Assembly: GCF_014197255.1 (NCBI RefSeq)
Contig: NZ_JACIFE010000004.1
Location: 1 to 64,000 of the forward strand
DNA: 64,000 bases
Origin: Bartonella fuyuanensis
GTDB lineage: Bacteria; Pseudomonadota; Alphaproteobacteria; Rhizobiales; Rhizobiaceae
Direction: 5' to 3'
Shown here piece after piece: positions 55,836-64,000 of the stretch; the stretch's first letter is position 1, and every line of letters begins with the position of its first letter. The translations under genes were made by a program, and so were the position numbers. Below the pieces are notes generated by a model, which did no database searches, was not told where the DNA came from, and saw only the letters and a list, made by a program, of their open reading frames with translations.

Positions 55836-57296
55836 ATGTACATGCAAAATGAAATGATAGCGCAATTGGTCTTAATTCTTCCAGAGCTTTTAATAGCACT
55901 CGGGGGGGTAGTATTGCTTTTAGTTGGTATTTATCCTAATGCGCGTTCCTCTTTAACTATAACGGGGCTGGTCATTGCTCTTTTTATTGCAACCATTGTT
56001 ATGATTATCATTTTTCCGAAGACTGGTTTATTTCAAACCAATGCGCTCATTATTGATTCTTTTGGTTGTTATATGAAAATCTTAACGCTTATTGGTGCTC
56101 TTTTTTCTCTTATTATATCTGTTGGTTTTAATAGTTCTCAAAAGCTTGATATATTTGAATTTCCTGTGCTTATTCTTTTCGCAACCCTTGGTATGATGCT
56201 GATGATTTCAGCAGGAAATATGCTGTCACTTTATATGGGATTGGAATTACAGTCCTTAGCTTTATATGTCCTTGCTGCGATTAATCGCGATAATGTAAAA
56301 TCTTCTGAAGCTGGTATAAAATATTTCGTTTTAGGAGCGTTGTCTTCAGGATTATTACTTTATGGTATTTCTTTGCTTTATGGTTTTACTGGTCAGATTG
56401 GTTTTCACGAAATTGCTATTGCTTTGAAAGGTAAAACTCTCCAATTGGGGGTTATTTTTGCAATCGTTTTTATTTTAGCTGGTTTGGCTTTCAAAATTTC
56501 TGCAGTTCCATTTCATATGTGGACCCCTGATGTTTATGAAGGATCACCCACACCTATTACAGCATTTTTTGCTGGTGCTCCTAAAATTGCTGCCATGGCA
56601 CTCATTATTCGTCTTATGGTTATGACCTTTATTCCACTCAGTGGTTCTGGTAACTCTATGCCTGCATGGCAGCAAATTTTGGTGTTCATGGCACTTGCGT
56701 CAATGATATTTGGTGCATTTGCTGCAATTGGTCAGAGCAATATTAAACGTCTGATGGCTTATTCATCAATTGGTCATATGGGGTATGCGCTTGTTGGTTT
56801 AGCTGCCGGAGATATGGTTGGGATAAAAAGTGTTATTCTTTATATGGTTATTTATCTTGGAATGACACTCGGTTCATTTGCTTTTATTCTTGGAATGCGT
56901 TCTAGTAATGGGAGTGTTGAGAATATTTATGATCTTTCAGGTCTCATCAAGACAAATCCATTTATGGCTGTCGTGATGACGATACAGCTTTTTTCTTTAG
57001 CAAGCATACCGCCTATGGCAGGTTTTTTTGGGAAATGGTATACATTTTCTGCTGCTGTCCATGCGGGACTTACGCCGCTTGCTGTTGTTGGGATGATAGC
57101 TTCTGTTGTTGGGGCTTTTTACTATTTACGAATCATTAAAATTATGTGGTTTGATGATGCGAAAATACATTTCGTTTCTTTATCGAATGAGATTCAATTT
57201 TGTCTCGGTCTTTCTGCATTATTTATTTTATTTTACACACTTTTAGGAGTTTGGTTCGCTGAGTTAGCAGAAAAAGCAGCAGCGGCATTGTTTTAA
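55836..57296 (+). CDS. nuoN: NADH-quinone oxidoreductase subunit N
   Basis: Third antiporter-like subunit, 486 residues. Landmarks: MGLELQSLALYVLAA near 134-148, PFHMWTPDVYEGSPTPITAF near 226-245, and MAYSSIGHMGYALVG near 305-319. AAGG precedes ATG 55836 by 5 nt. It closes the fourteen-gene complex I series; the stop overlaps birA as TAATG. Confidence 0.95.
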   Translation: MYMQNEMIAQLVLILPELLIALGGVVLLLVGIYPNARSSLTITGLVIALFIATIVMIIIFPKTGLFQTNALIIDSFGCYMKILTLIGALFSLIISVGFNSSQKLDIFEFPVLILFATLGMMLMISAGNMLSLYMGLELQSLALYVLAAINRDNVKSSEAGIKYFVLGALSSGLLLYGISLLYGFTGQIGFHEIAIALKGKTLQLGVIFAIVFILAGLAFKISAVPFHMWTPDVYEGSPTPITAFFAGAPKIAAMALIIRLMVMTFIPLSGSGNSMPAWQQILVFMALASMIFGAFAAIGQSNIKRLMAYSSIGHMGYALVGLAAGDMVGIKSVILYMVIYLGMTLGSFAFILGMRSSNGSVENIYDLSGLIKTNPFMAVVMTIQLFSLASIPPMAGFFGKWYTFSAAVHAGLTPLAVVGMIASVVGAFYYLRIIKIMWFDDAKIHFVSLSNEIQFCLGLSALFILFYTLLGVWFAELAEKAAAALF

Positions 57297-58105
57297 TGAA
57301 TATGGTTTATATTTTATCAGATTTTGCACAAAAACAGGGATACACTGTTGAATCATACGGGATTGTTGATTCAACTAATCTCATTGCGCAACGAAAAGCC
57401 CAAACTGGCCATAAAGGTTATCTTTGGATTGTTGCACAAGAACAATTACAAGGAAGAGCAAGAAGAGGGAGAGTTTGGTTTAGTCCAAAAGGGAATCTTT
57501 ATTCTAGCCTTTTGTTAATTGATGGTATTGTCCGTCAAACAGCTGCCCAACTTGGTTTTGTTGCTGGTGTGAGTGTAATAGAAGCAATAAAACAATTTAT
57601 AAAAGATGAAAAGCAAATAAATAATATTGTGAGCTTAAAATGGCCAAATGATATTTTGCTCAAAGGTGCGAAAAGCTCTGGCGTTTTGCTCGAGATTTTT
57701 AAATTACCATCCCAACAATATGCATTGGTTATTGGTGTTGGAGTCAATGTGAAATATAATTATGAAAATGCACCTTATTCTACTTCAAGCTTAAAGCATA
57801 TTGGTTTGCATATTGAAGCAGAACAGTTGTTTACAGTTTTGACAGAGTGTTTCTCTAAAAATTTCCTTCTTTGGAAACAACCAAAAGGATGTGAAATCAT
57901 TCGAAAAAAATGGCTTTTATATTCTGCTCACCTTGGAAAACATGTTAAAGTAGTGAATGATGAAAAAATCATTCAGGGTTTTTTTGATGGTCTTGATAAT
58001 GATTTTAACTGCCTCATAAAACAAAAAAATGGTCAGACAGCCATTATAACAGCTGGAGATATTCATTTTGGTTCGGTTGCTTCTATTAATGCAGATCGTT
58101 ATTGA
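57296..58105 (+). CDS. birA: Biotin--[acetyl-CoA-carboxylase] ligase
   Basis: Attaches biotin to the carrier protein of acetyl-CoA carboxylase and related enzymes. The 269-residue protein lacks the N-terminal DNA-binding helix-turn-helix of E. coli BirA, so it is the monofunctional form. Motifs: YGIVDSTNLIAQ near 21-32, QGRARRGRVWFSPKGNLYSS near 56-75 (biotin loop, with Ala where Gly is common) and LKWPNDILLKGAKSSGVLLE near 115-134. It is coupled to nuoN. Confidence 0.92.
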   Translation: MNMVYILSDFAQKQGYTVESYGIVDSTNLIAQRKAQTGHKGYLWIVAQEQLQGRARRGRVWFSPKGNLYSSLLLIDGIVRQTAAQLGFVAGVSVIEAIKQFIKDEKQINNIVSLKWPNDILLKGAKSSGVLLEIFKLPSQQYALVIGVGVNVKYNYENAPYSTSSLKHIGLHIEAEQLFTVLTECFSKNFLLWKQPKGCEIIRKKWLLYSAHLGKHVKVVNDEKIIQGFFDGLDNDFNCLIKQKNGQTAIITAGDIHFGSVASINADRY

Positions 58106-58153
58106 AAAAAATTATTTCACCATCAGATTACCTTAATGATTTGGGAGATATTT

Positions 58154-59830
58154 ATGGTTGCAGCCAATGAGAATGAATTTGTTTTCTTACCTCTTGGAGG
58201 AGTCGGTGAAATAGGGATGAATCTAGCCGCTTATGGGTTTGGGCCACAAAATTTTCGTGAATGGCTGCTCATTGATATGGGGGTCAGTTTTTCTGGTCCT
58301 GAATTGCCAGGAGTAGATCTTGTTTTGCCTGATATCCGTTTTTTAGAAAATGAAAAACATAATGTGCGTGGTCTTGTTTTGACGCATGCTCATGAAGATC
58401 ATTATGGGGCTGTTCTTGATTTATGGCCAAAGTTACAAATTCCAATTTACTGTACATCCTTTACGGCAGGATTATTGGAAACTAAAAAACAATCAGATTT
58501 TGAATTTCATAAAATTTTACTCAATATTTTTCAAGCTGGTGATTGTTTTCAGGTAGGCTCTTTTACTGTAGAGGCTATTGCTGTTAACCATTCAATACCA
58601 GAATCTGTTTCTTTGGCAATTACAACGTCTTTGGGGACTGTGGTCCATACTGGTGATTGGAAAATTGATCATACCCCTTCATTAGGAGCTGTAACAGATG
58701 AAAAAAGATTTCGTGCTTTAGGCAATAAAGGCGTTTTAGCATTGCTTTGTGATTCTACAAATGCATGTCGAGATGGTTTATCTCCATCCGAGCTGCAGGT
58801 TCAAACTAGTCTTTCTGAGATTATTGCAAAAGCTGAAGGGCGCGTTGCGATAGCAACGTTTGCTTCTAATATTGGTCGGATACGCTCTATTGCTCTTGCC
58901 GCTGAAGCTTCTGGACGTAAGGTGCTTGTCATTGGACGTTCTCTTAAACGAAGCATTATGGTTGCACAAGAGCTTGGTTATATGGATGGTTTAGCTCCAT
59001 TTGTCACAGAAGATGACTATAGTTACATTCCGCGAAAAGATCTTGTTTTAATTGTCACCGGAAGTCAAGGTGAGCCGTGTGCTGCTTTAACTAAATTGTC
59101 ACGGAATGGAATGAAGAATATTGTACTTTCTGCTGGTGATACAGTTATTTATTCATCACGAAATATTCCAGGGAACGAAAAAGCAATTATTGAAGTGCAA
59201 AATCATTTCATTGATTTGGGTCTTGAAATCATTACGAATGAAGATGCACTTGTTCATGTTTCAGGTCATCCCTATCGTTCAGAACTTTTACAGATGTATG
59301 ATTGGATAAAGCCACAGATCCTTGTCCCTGTCCATGGAGAAGCAATGCATCTTAAGGCTCAGGCGGCTTTAGCATGTCAAGCAGGTATTAAAACTGTTAC
59401 GGATATCAGAAACGGCTATATGTTACGTCTTGCACCGGAGCCTGTAAAAGTTATTGATCAAGTTTCTGTTGGTCGTATCTATAAGGATGGTTGCCTCATT
59501 GGGGATGAAGATGAATTAGGGATTCGTGAACGTCGCAAACTAAGCTATGCTGGTTATATTACTATTTCTCTCCATCTAAATCATAAGTATGAATTGTTAG
59601 GGGATATAGGTCTAACAACATTCGGCCTACCTCTCAATAATAGCAAAGGGGAAAATTTAAAAACTATTCTTTTAGATATTATAGAAAGTACAGTTTATAA
59701 TATTTCACGCATGAAACAGAAAAATAAAGAACTAATTCGAGAGGCAACACGACGTGCAGTGAGAGCAGCTGTTCATGAAATCTGGCAAAAAAAACCTATT
59801 TGTACAGTTTTTTTACATCAGTCAAAATAA
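58154..59830 (+). CDS. rnj: Ribonuclease J
   Basis: Metallo-beta-lactamase/beta-CASP ribonuclease with endo- and 5'-exonuclease activity in RNA turnover and rRNA maturation. I choose ATG 58154 (MVAANENEFVFLPLGG), GGAG 6 nt upstream, over ATG 58136. The 558 residues show LTHAHEDHYGAV near 75-86 (zinc ligands), HTGDWKID near 164, the beta-CASP VSGHPYRSELL near 369-379 and PVHGEAMHLKAQA near 389. A C-terminal helical domain follows. Linked to birA by a 48-bp gap. Confidence 0.93.
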   Translation: MVAANENEFVFLPLGGVGEIGMNLAAYGFGPQNFREWLLIDMGVSFSGPELPGVDLVLPDIRFLENEKHNVRGLVLTHAHEDHYGAVLDLWPKLQIPIYCTSFTAGLLETKKQSDFEFHKILLNIFQAGDCFQVGSFTVEAIAVNHSIPESVSLAITTSLGTVVHTGDWKIDHTPSLGAVTDEKRFRALGNKGVLALLCDSTNACRDGLSPSELQVQTSLSEIIAKAEGRVAIATFASNIGRIRSIALAAEASGRKVLVIGRSLKRSIMVAQELGYMDGLAPFVTEDDYSYIPRKDLVLIVTGSQGEPCAALTKLSRNGMKNIVLSAGDTVIYSSRNIPGNEKAIIEVQNHFIDLGLEIITNEDALVHVSGHPYRSELLQMYDWIKPQILVPVHGEAMHLKAQAALACQAGIKTVTDIRNGYMLRLAPEPVKVIDQVSVGRIYKDGCLIGDEDELGIRERRKLSYAGYITISLHLNHKYELLGDIGLTTFGLPLNNSKGENLKTILLDIIESTVYNISRMKQKNKELIREATRRAVRAAVHEIWQKKPICTVFLHQSK

Positions 59831-60032
59831 ATAACCTTTATATTACATTCTTTAAAAAGAGAAAAGCATTTTTACGTTATTGCTAAATAAGAAAAATAGA
59901 GAGTAGAGCATAATAAATTTTAAAACAGTAAGATCATTATATTTGCAAGTATTCAGAATGCCGCTATAGATGAACAGAGGGGGCGTTAAATTGTTCCAAT
60001 ATGGTAGATCAGATTAGGAGTTAATTATTTCA

Positions 60033-61358
60033 ATGCGTCTTTCGCAATATTTTCTCCCACTTTTAAAAGAAAATCCTAAAGAAGCAGAAATAGTTTCTCA
60101 TCGCTTTATGTTGCGTGCTGGGATGATTCGACAACAAACCTCAGGGATTTATTCTTGGCTTCCTTTGGGGAAGAAAGTGCTTGATAAAGTTTGTAGAATT
60201 ATTCGTGAGGAACAAGAACGCGCTGGTGCAATAGAAATATTGATGCCTACAATCCAAACCGCTGATCTTTGGCGTGAAAGCGGTCGTTATGATGATTATG
60301 GTTTGGAAATGCTCCGCATTAAAGATCGTCAAAAGCGTGATTTACTTTATGGTCCAACCAACGAAGAAATGGTGACAGAGATTTTTCGTTCCTATGTTCG
60401 TTCTTATAAAGATCTTCCACTTAATTTGTATCAACTTCAATGGAAATTTCGTGATGAAATTCGCCCACGTTTCGGTGTGATGCGGGCACGTGAATTTTTA
60501 ATGAAAGATGCTTATTCTTTTGATCTTGATTATGAAGGCGCTAAAGCATCTTATAATCGTATGTTTGTGGCTTATTTACGCACTTTTTCTCGTCTTGGCT
60601 TAAAAGCAATTCCCATGCGTGCAGATACAGGTCCAATTGGGGGAGAACTCAGTCATGAATTTATCATTTTGGCTGAAACGGGAGAGAGTGCTATCTTTTG
60701 TGATAGAAATTTTTTTGAACTTACTATTCCCCACAGTTTAATCGATTTTGGTGATAAAGCTGTTTTGGATGATATTGTTAAACAGTGGACGTCTTTTTAT
60801 GCAGCGACAGAGGAAATGCATAATGAAGAAGAGTGGGCTAAAATTTCTGAGAATAATCGTCTTTCAGCGCGTGGTATTGAAGTTGGGCATATTTTTCATT
60901 TTGGCACTAAATATTCTACTCCAATGAGAGCAAAAGTTATGGGACAAGATGGAAAGGAGCATGTAGTCTCTATGGGATCTTATGGTATTGGACTTACGCG
61001 TCTTGTTGCCGCTGCTATTGAGGCTTCTCATGATGAAAATGGTATTATTTGGCCAAAGTCGATGGCACCATTCGATTTCGGGATTATTAATATGAAATCC
61101 GATGATGAAAAATGTATACAGACATGTGAACTTCTCTATCAGGGATTAAAGGATGCTGGTTTTGATCCATTATTAGACGATAGAAATGAACGTCCTGGAT
61201 CAAAATTTGCAACGATGGATTTGATTGGCTTGCCAACGCAAATTATTGTTGGTCCTAACGGTATTGCACAAAATGAAGTTGAAATTAAAGATCGAAAGAC
61301 AGGTGTAAAAAAATCTTTAAAGGTTAAAGATGTCCTCAGCCAACTTTCTATAATTTAA
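60033..61358 (+). CDS. proS: Prolyl-tRNA synthetase
   Basis: Charges tRNA(Pro). At 441 residues it is the short alphaproteobacterial form: the editing (INS) domain between motifs 2 and 3 is absent. Seen: class II motif 1 region near 30-80, motif 2 with [28 protein letters not shown] (partly [17 protein letters not shown]) near 136-152, motif 3 [15 protein letters not shown] near 313-327 and the anticodon-binding domain from about 345. It starts a proS-lolC-lolD run. Confidence 0.95.
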   Translation: MRLSQYFLPLLKENPKEAEIVSHRFMLRAGMIRQQTSGIYSWLPLGKKVLDKVCRIIREEQERAGAIEILMPTIQTADLWRESGRYDDYGLEMLRIKDRQKRDLLYGPTNEEMVTEIFRSYVRSYKDLPLNLYQLQWKFRDEIRPRFGVMRAREFLMKDAYSFDLDYEGAKASYNRMFVAYLRTFSRLGLKAIPMRADTGPIGGELSHEFIILAETGESAIFCDRNFFELTIPHSLIDFGDKAVLDDIVKQWTSFYAATEEMHNEEEWAKISENNRLSARGIEVGHIFHFGTKYSTPMRAKVMGQDGKEHVVSMGSYGIGLTRLVAAAIEASHDENGIIWPKSMAPFDFGIINMKSDDEKCIQTCELLYQGLKDAGFDPLLDDRNERPGSKFATMDLIGLPTQIIVGPNGIAQNEVEIKDRKTGVKKSLKVKDVLSQLSII

Positions 61359-61369
61359 TAGGAAATGTC

Positions 61370-62638
61370 ATGAAGAGGCTGAAAAATAAAAGGCTTTTAT
61401 CTTATGAATGGATGATCGCTTTTCGTTATATGATCCCCAATAAAAAACATATCGTAGCATCTGTTATTTCAATTATTTCTCTTATTGGGATTATGTTGGG
61501 AGTATTTGCTCTAGTTGTTGTTATGGCGGTTATGAATGGTTTTCGTACAGAACTTCTCAATCGTATTCTTGGTATGAATGGACACCTTATTGTTCAAACA
61601 ATTGATTCTGGTTTTTCTGATTATGAAACTCTTATTTCTTCTTTAGAAGCTACAAATGGTGTAAAATTTGCTTTGCCTGTTATTGAAGGTCAAGCACTTG
61701 TTCAAGGTATAGCTCAAGGAGGATCGGGTGCTTTAGTACGCGGTATGCGCAAACAAGATTTAGAAAAGCTTAAAACAGTATCTCAAAATATTAAATTAGG
61801 ATCGATTTCTCAGTTTGATAAAGAAGAAGGTGTTGCAATTGGCAGTGGTTTAGCTGAGAAATTGGGACTTACCGTGGGAAGAGATCTTCGTATTATTACG
61901 CCAGATGGTGATGAGACTCCTTTTGGCATTACCCCGCGTGTAAAAACTTATAAAGTCGTTGCTATTTTTGAAATTGGTATGTCTGAATATGATTCAATAT
62001 TCATCTTTATGCCTCTTCATGAAGCACAAATGTTTTTTAATTTAGGAGATAAAGTTCAGTCTTTAGAGTTGTTTCTAAATAATCCTGATTCGGTTGATCA
62101 AATAAGGCCTGTTATAGAAAAAGCAGTCGATCAACAGATTTATTTAATTGATTGGCGCACACGCAATCAGGCTTTTTTTTCAGCTTTACAGATTGAACGA
62201 AATGTTATGTTTTTCATTCTTTCTCTGATTATTCTTGTGGCTGCTTTAAATATCATTTCAGGCTTGATTATGCTTGTAAAAGATAAAAGTCATGATATTG
62301 CAATTTTACGCACGATGGGTGCTCAACAGAGTGCGATTTTGCGTATATTTATCATCACAGGAATGATGATTGGTTTTATTGGAACGATATTAGGCTTAAT
62401 TTTAGGTGTTATTGCAACCACGAATATTAATCATATCCAAGATTTTGTATCTTGGTTATTTAATGTCGATGTTTTTAATCCTCAACTTTATTTTTTAACA
62501 AAATTGCCTGCACAAATTGACTGGAAACAGACTATCTTGGTTGCTGTTATGGCTTTATTCTTGTCATTTCTTGCTGCTCTCATTCCGGCATGGCGGGCTG
62601 CTAAGCTAGATCCGGTACAAGCCTTGAGGTATGAATAA
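61370..62638 (+). CDS. lolC: Lipoprotein-releasing ABC transporter, permease LolC/E type
   Basis: Inner-membrane permease that extracts lipoproteins for transfer to LolA. The 422-residue protein has one N-terminal helix (about 25-50), a large periplasmic domain, and three C-terminal helices (about 275-405). Signatures: [11 protein letters not shown] near residue 17, [16 protein letters not shown] near 47-62, [16 protein letters not shown] near 304-319, and the C-terminal [18 protein letters not shown] single permease gene here suggests a LolF-like or homodimeric system. Overlaps lolD as TAATG. Confidence 0.92.
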   Translation: MKRLKNKRLLSYEWMIAFRYMIPNKKHIVASVISIISLIGIMLGVFALVVVMAVMNGFRTELLNRILGMNGHLIVQTIDSGFSDYETLISSLEATNGVKFALPVIEGQALVQGIAQGGSGALVRGMRKQDLEKLKTVSQNIKLGSISQFDKEEGVAIGSGLAEKLGLTVGRDLRIITPDGDETPFGITPRVKTYKVVAIFEIGMSEYDSIFIFMPLHEAQMFFNLGDKVQSLELFLNNPDSVDQIRPVIEKAVDQQIYLIDWRTRNQAFFSALQIERNVMFFILSLIILVAALNIISGLIMLVKDKSHDIAILRTMGAQQSAILRIFIITGMMIGFIGTILGLILGVIATTNINHIQDFVSWLFNVDVFNPQLYFLTKLPAQIDWKQTILVAVMALFLSFLAALIPAWRAAKLDPVQALRYE

Positions 62639-63318
62639 TGACAGCTATTTTAGAGCTTGTAGAGATTGAAAGACATTTTTTTGAGAATGATAAGCCGCTT
62701 ATTGTTTTAAATAAAGCGAATTTTATCCTTAATCGTGGAGAGCTTGTCGCACTTGTTGCACCATCTGGTGCTGGAAAATCAACACTTCTTCATATTGCTG
62801 GATTATTAGAAAAACCAACATCTGGTGATGTGATGTTACGGGGTGTTTCTTGTGCGAAGTGCTCTGATAGTGAGCGAACAACTATAAGACGAAATGATAT
62901 TGGTTTTGTCTATCAATTTCATCATTTGCTTCCAGAGTTTACTGCTTTAGAAAATGTTATGATACCACAAATGATAGCAGGATTAAAAAAATCCATAGCA
63001 GAAGATCGTGCGTGTAAATTATTAACGTATCTGCGTGTTTCTCATCGTGCTAACCATCGACCATCAGAATTATCAGGAGGAGAACAACAGCGCGTTGCTA
63101 TTGCCCGTGCAGTTGCAAATGGCCCTTCGGTTCTTTTGGCTGATGAACCTACAGGAAATCTTGATCCTGTAACTTCAGCTTATGTCTTTCAAGCCTTATC
63201 TGCCCTTGTTCGTCAGTCTGGTCTTTCTGCTCTTATCGCAACACATAATTACACTTTGGCTAAGCAAATGCATCGTAGAATTACACTTAAAGAACAAAAA
63301 ATTATAGAGCTTCCTTAA
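62638..63318 (+). CDS. lolD: Lipoprotein-releasing ABC transporter, ATP-binding protein LolD
   Basis: ATPase partner of the permease just upstream. The 226 residues have Walker [10 protein letters not shown] near 41-49, the Q-loop [16 protein letters not shown] near 91-106, signature [14 protein letters not shown] near 142-155 and Walker [14 protein letters not shown] near 163-175. All belong to the MacB/LolD subfamily. Confidence 0.94.
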   Translation: MTAILELVEIERHFFENDKPLIVLNKANFILNRGELVALVAPSGAGKSTLLHIAGLLEKPTSGDVMLRGVSCAKCSDSERTTIRRNDIGFVYQFHHLLPEFTALENVMIPQMIAGLKKSIAEDRACKLLTYLRVSHRANHRPSELSGGEQQRVAIARAVANGPSVLLADEPTGNLDPVTSAYVFQALSALVRQSGLSALIATHNYTLAKQMHRRITLKEQKIIELP

Positions 63319-63371
63319 GGGAAATATAAAGATTTTATATTTTATTATAACTTTGTTCAAGGAGATTTTTT

Positions 63372-63659
63372 ATGACAATTTTTGTCGTTGACAAAGATCT
63401 ATTGGATGTGCGTCGTCGCCGGTTGATTTTTCGTGCATGGCGTCGTGGTATTCGTGAAATGGATCTTATTTTGGGACATTTTGTAGATGCTCATATTGTT
63501 GAGATGAATGATAAAACACTCTCTGAACTTGAGTATATTATGTCTTTTGATGATCGTGATTTACTCACATGGATTACCGGAGAAATTTTACCACCATCTG
63601 AAGTTGATAGTACACTTTTTCGTGATATTGCCAATTACCGTCCTTACTTAAGTTATTGA
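63372..63659 (+). CDS. sdhE: Succinate dehydrogenase assembly factor 2 (SdhE)
   Basis: Small protein that promotes covalent FAD attachment to the succinate dehydrogenase flavoprotein. The 95-residue protein has the key RRGIREMDLILG motif (about 27-38), with RRRRLIFRAW ahead of it and YIMSFDDRDLLTWITG near 58-73. ATG 63372 has GGAG 7 nt upstream. It sits 5 bp before mfd. Confidence 0.93.
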   Translation: MTIFVVDKDLLDVRRRRLIFRAWRRGIREMDLILGHFVDAHIVEMNDKTLSELEYIMSFDDRDLLTWITGEILPPSEVDSTLFRDIANYRPYLSY

Positions 63660-63664
63660 TCTCG

Positions 63665-64000
63665 ATGCCTATATTAAAGAAAATTATTATTCCCAAAAAC
63701 AGTTCTGGTCATATAACGTTTAATGGTGTTTCTGATGGATTTGAAGCTTTTGCGCTTGCTGAATTGAGTTCAGAAATTGCACGCGGTAAACCACTCATCT
63801 ATGTTGTCCGTGACGGAACAAAAATTGCACATTTACAACAAGTTTTAAATTTTATTGAACCCAATTTGCCTGTACTTCCATTTCCTGCGTGGGATTGTTT
63901 GCCTTATGATCGCGTATCACCAGGAATAGCTGTTATGGCACATCGACTATCAGCGTTGGCACGTATAGCAAATTTACGTCAAAATCCACATCCTGCAATT
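63665..64000 (+). CDS. mfd: Transcription-repair coupling factor Mfd, N-terminal 112 codons (window edge)
   Basis: The frame starts at ATG 63665 (MPILKKIIIPKNSSG) and is still open at 64000. It shows the UvrB-homology module of Mfd: GFEAFALAELSSEIARGKPL (residues about 27-46), LPVLPFPAWDCLPYDRVSP near 73-91 and the start of RLSALARIANL. Mfd removes stalled RNA polymerase and recruits UvrA. Helicase domains lie outside the window. Confidence 0.92.
   Translation, partial: MPILKKIIIPKNSSGHITFNGVSDGFEAFALAELSSEIARGKPLIYVVRDGTKIAHLQQVLNFIEPNLPVLPFPAWDCLPYDRVSPGIAVMAHRLSALARIANLRQNPHPAI

Noticed and set aside
1-64000. CRISPR array or complete insertion sequence
   Set aside because: No regularly spaced short repeats, no transposase ORF and no terminal inverted repeats were found on reading the window.

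Overview
The window is AT-rich alphaproteobacterial DNA. Gene content, gene order (pyrB-pyrC'-plsY-dprA-topA-rnr-rpmG; an uninterrupted nuoA-N operon followed by birA and rnj; proS-lolC-lolD) and protein sequence all fit the Rhizobiales, most likely Bartonella. I cannot name the species. Coding density is high across conserved blocks. These are separated by AT-rich gaps that hold decayed genes, as expected of a host-restricted genome undergoing reduction.

Layout. 1-205 is the 5' end and upstream region of a phage-type integrase that runs off the left edge. 0.5-4.6 kb: dusA, cobT, an Lrp-type regulator, a uracil-DNA glycosylase-like gene and a membrane-anchored nuclease. 4.9-15 kb (minus strand): rpmG, rnr, topA, dprA, plsY, a catalytically degenerate dihydroorotase-like pyrC', and pyrB. 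15-19 kb: an AidB-like acyl-CoA dehydrogenase, ruvX, gatC and gatA. 19.2-24.1 kb: a complete branched-chain amino-acid ABC transporter (livFGMH plus the binding protein). 24.4-33.5 kb: a double cold-shock protein, a DUF192 protein, an alpha/beta hydrolase, a DUF3126 protein, radC, map, sfsA, trmJ, murI, rpsD and ttcA.

33.5-42.0 kb is the accessory, decaying region. It holds a rimO pseudogene that has lost all three radical-SAM cysteines and an intact lexA with unusual residues at the cleavage site and beside the catalytic serine. After about 1.5 kb of near-empty DNA comes a 4-kb island ending at tRNA-Val: a broken CopG/BrnA-type antitoxin, a frameshifted integrase whose upstream region duplicates 1-205, an orphan CdiA/FhaB C-terminal segment with an LHH-nuclease toxin and a SUKH immunity gene, a nonsense-riddled HigB/HigA-type pair, and a broken D12-class adenine methylase. 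The toxin lies in the -1 frame relative to the CdiA segment, and the frames can meet only in a 16-nt window containing an A6 run. The immunity gene is the cleanest intact ORF of the island.

42.0-58 kb: tRNA-Val(TAC), tRNA-Asp(GTC), then all fourteen respiratory complex I genes in canonical order with birA and rnj (RNase J). 60-64 kb: proS, lolC, lolD, sdhE and the start of mfd, which is cut by the window end. No CRISPR array, rRNA operon or complete insertion sequence was seen.
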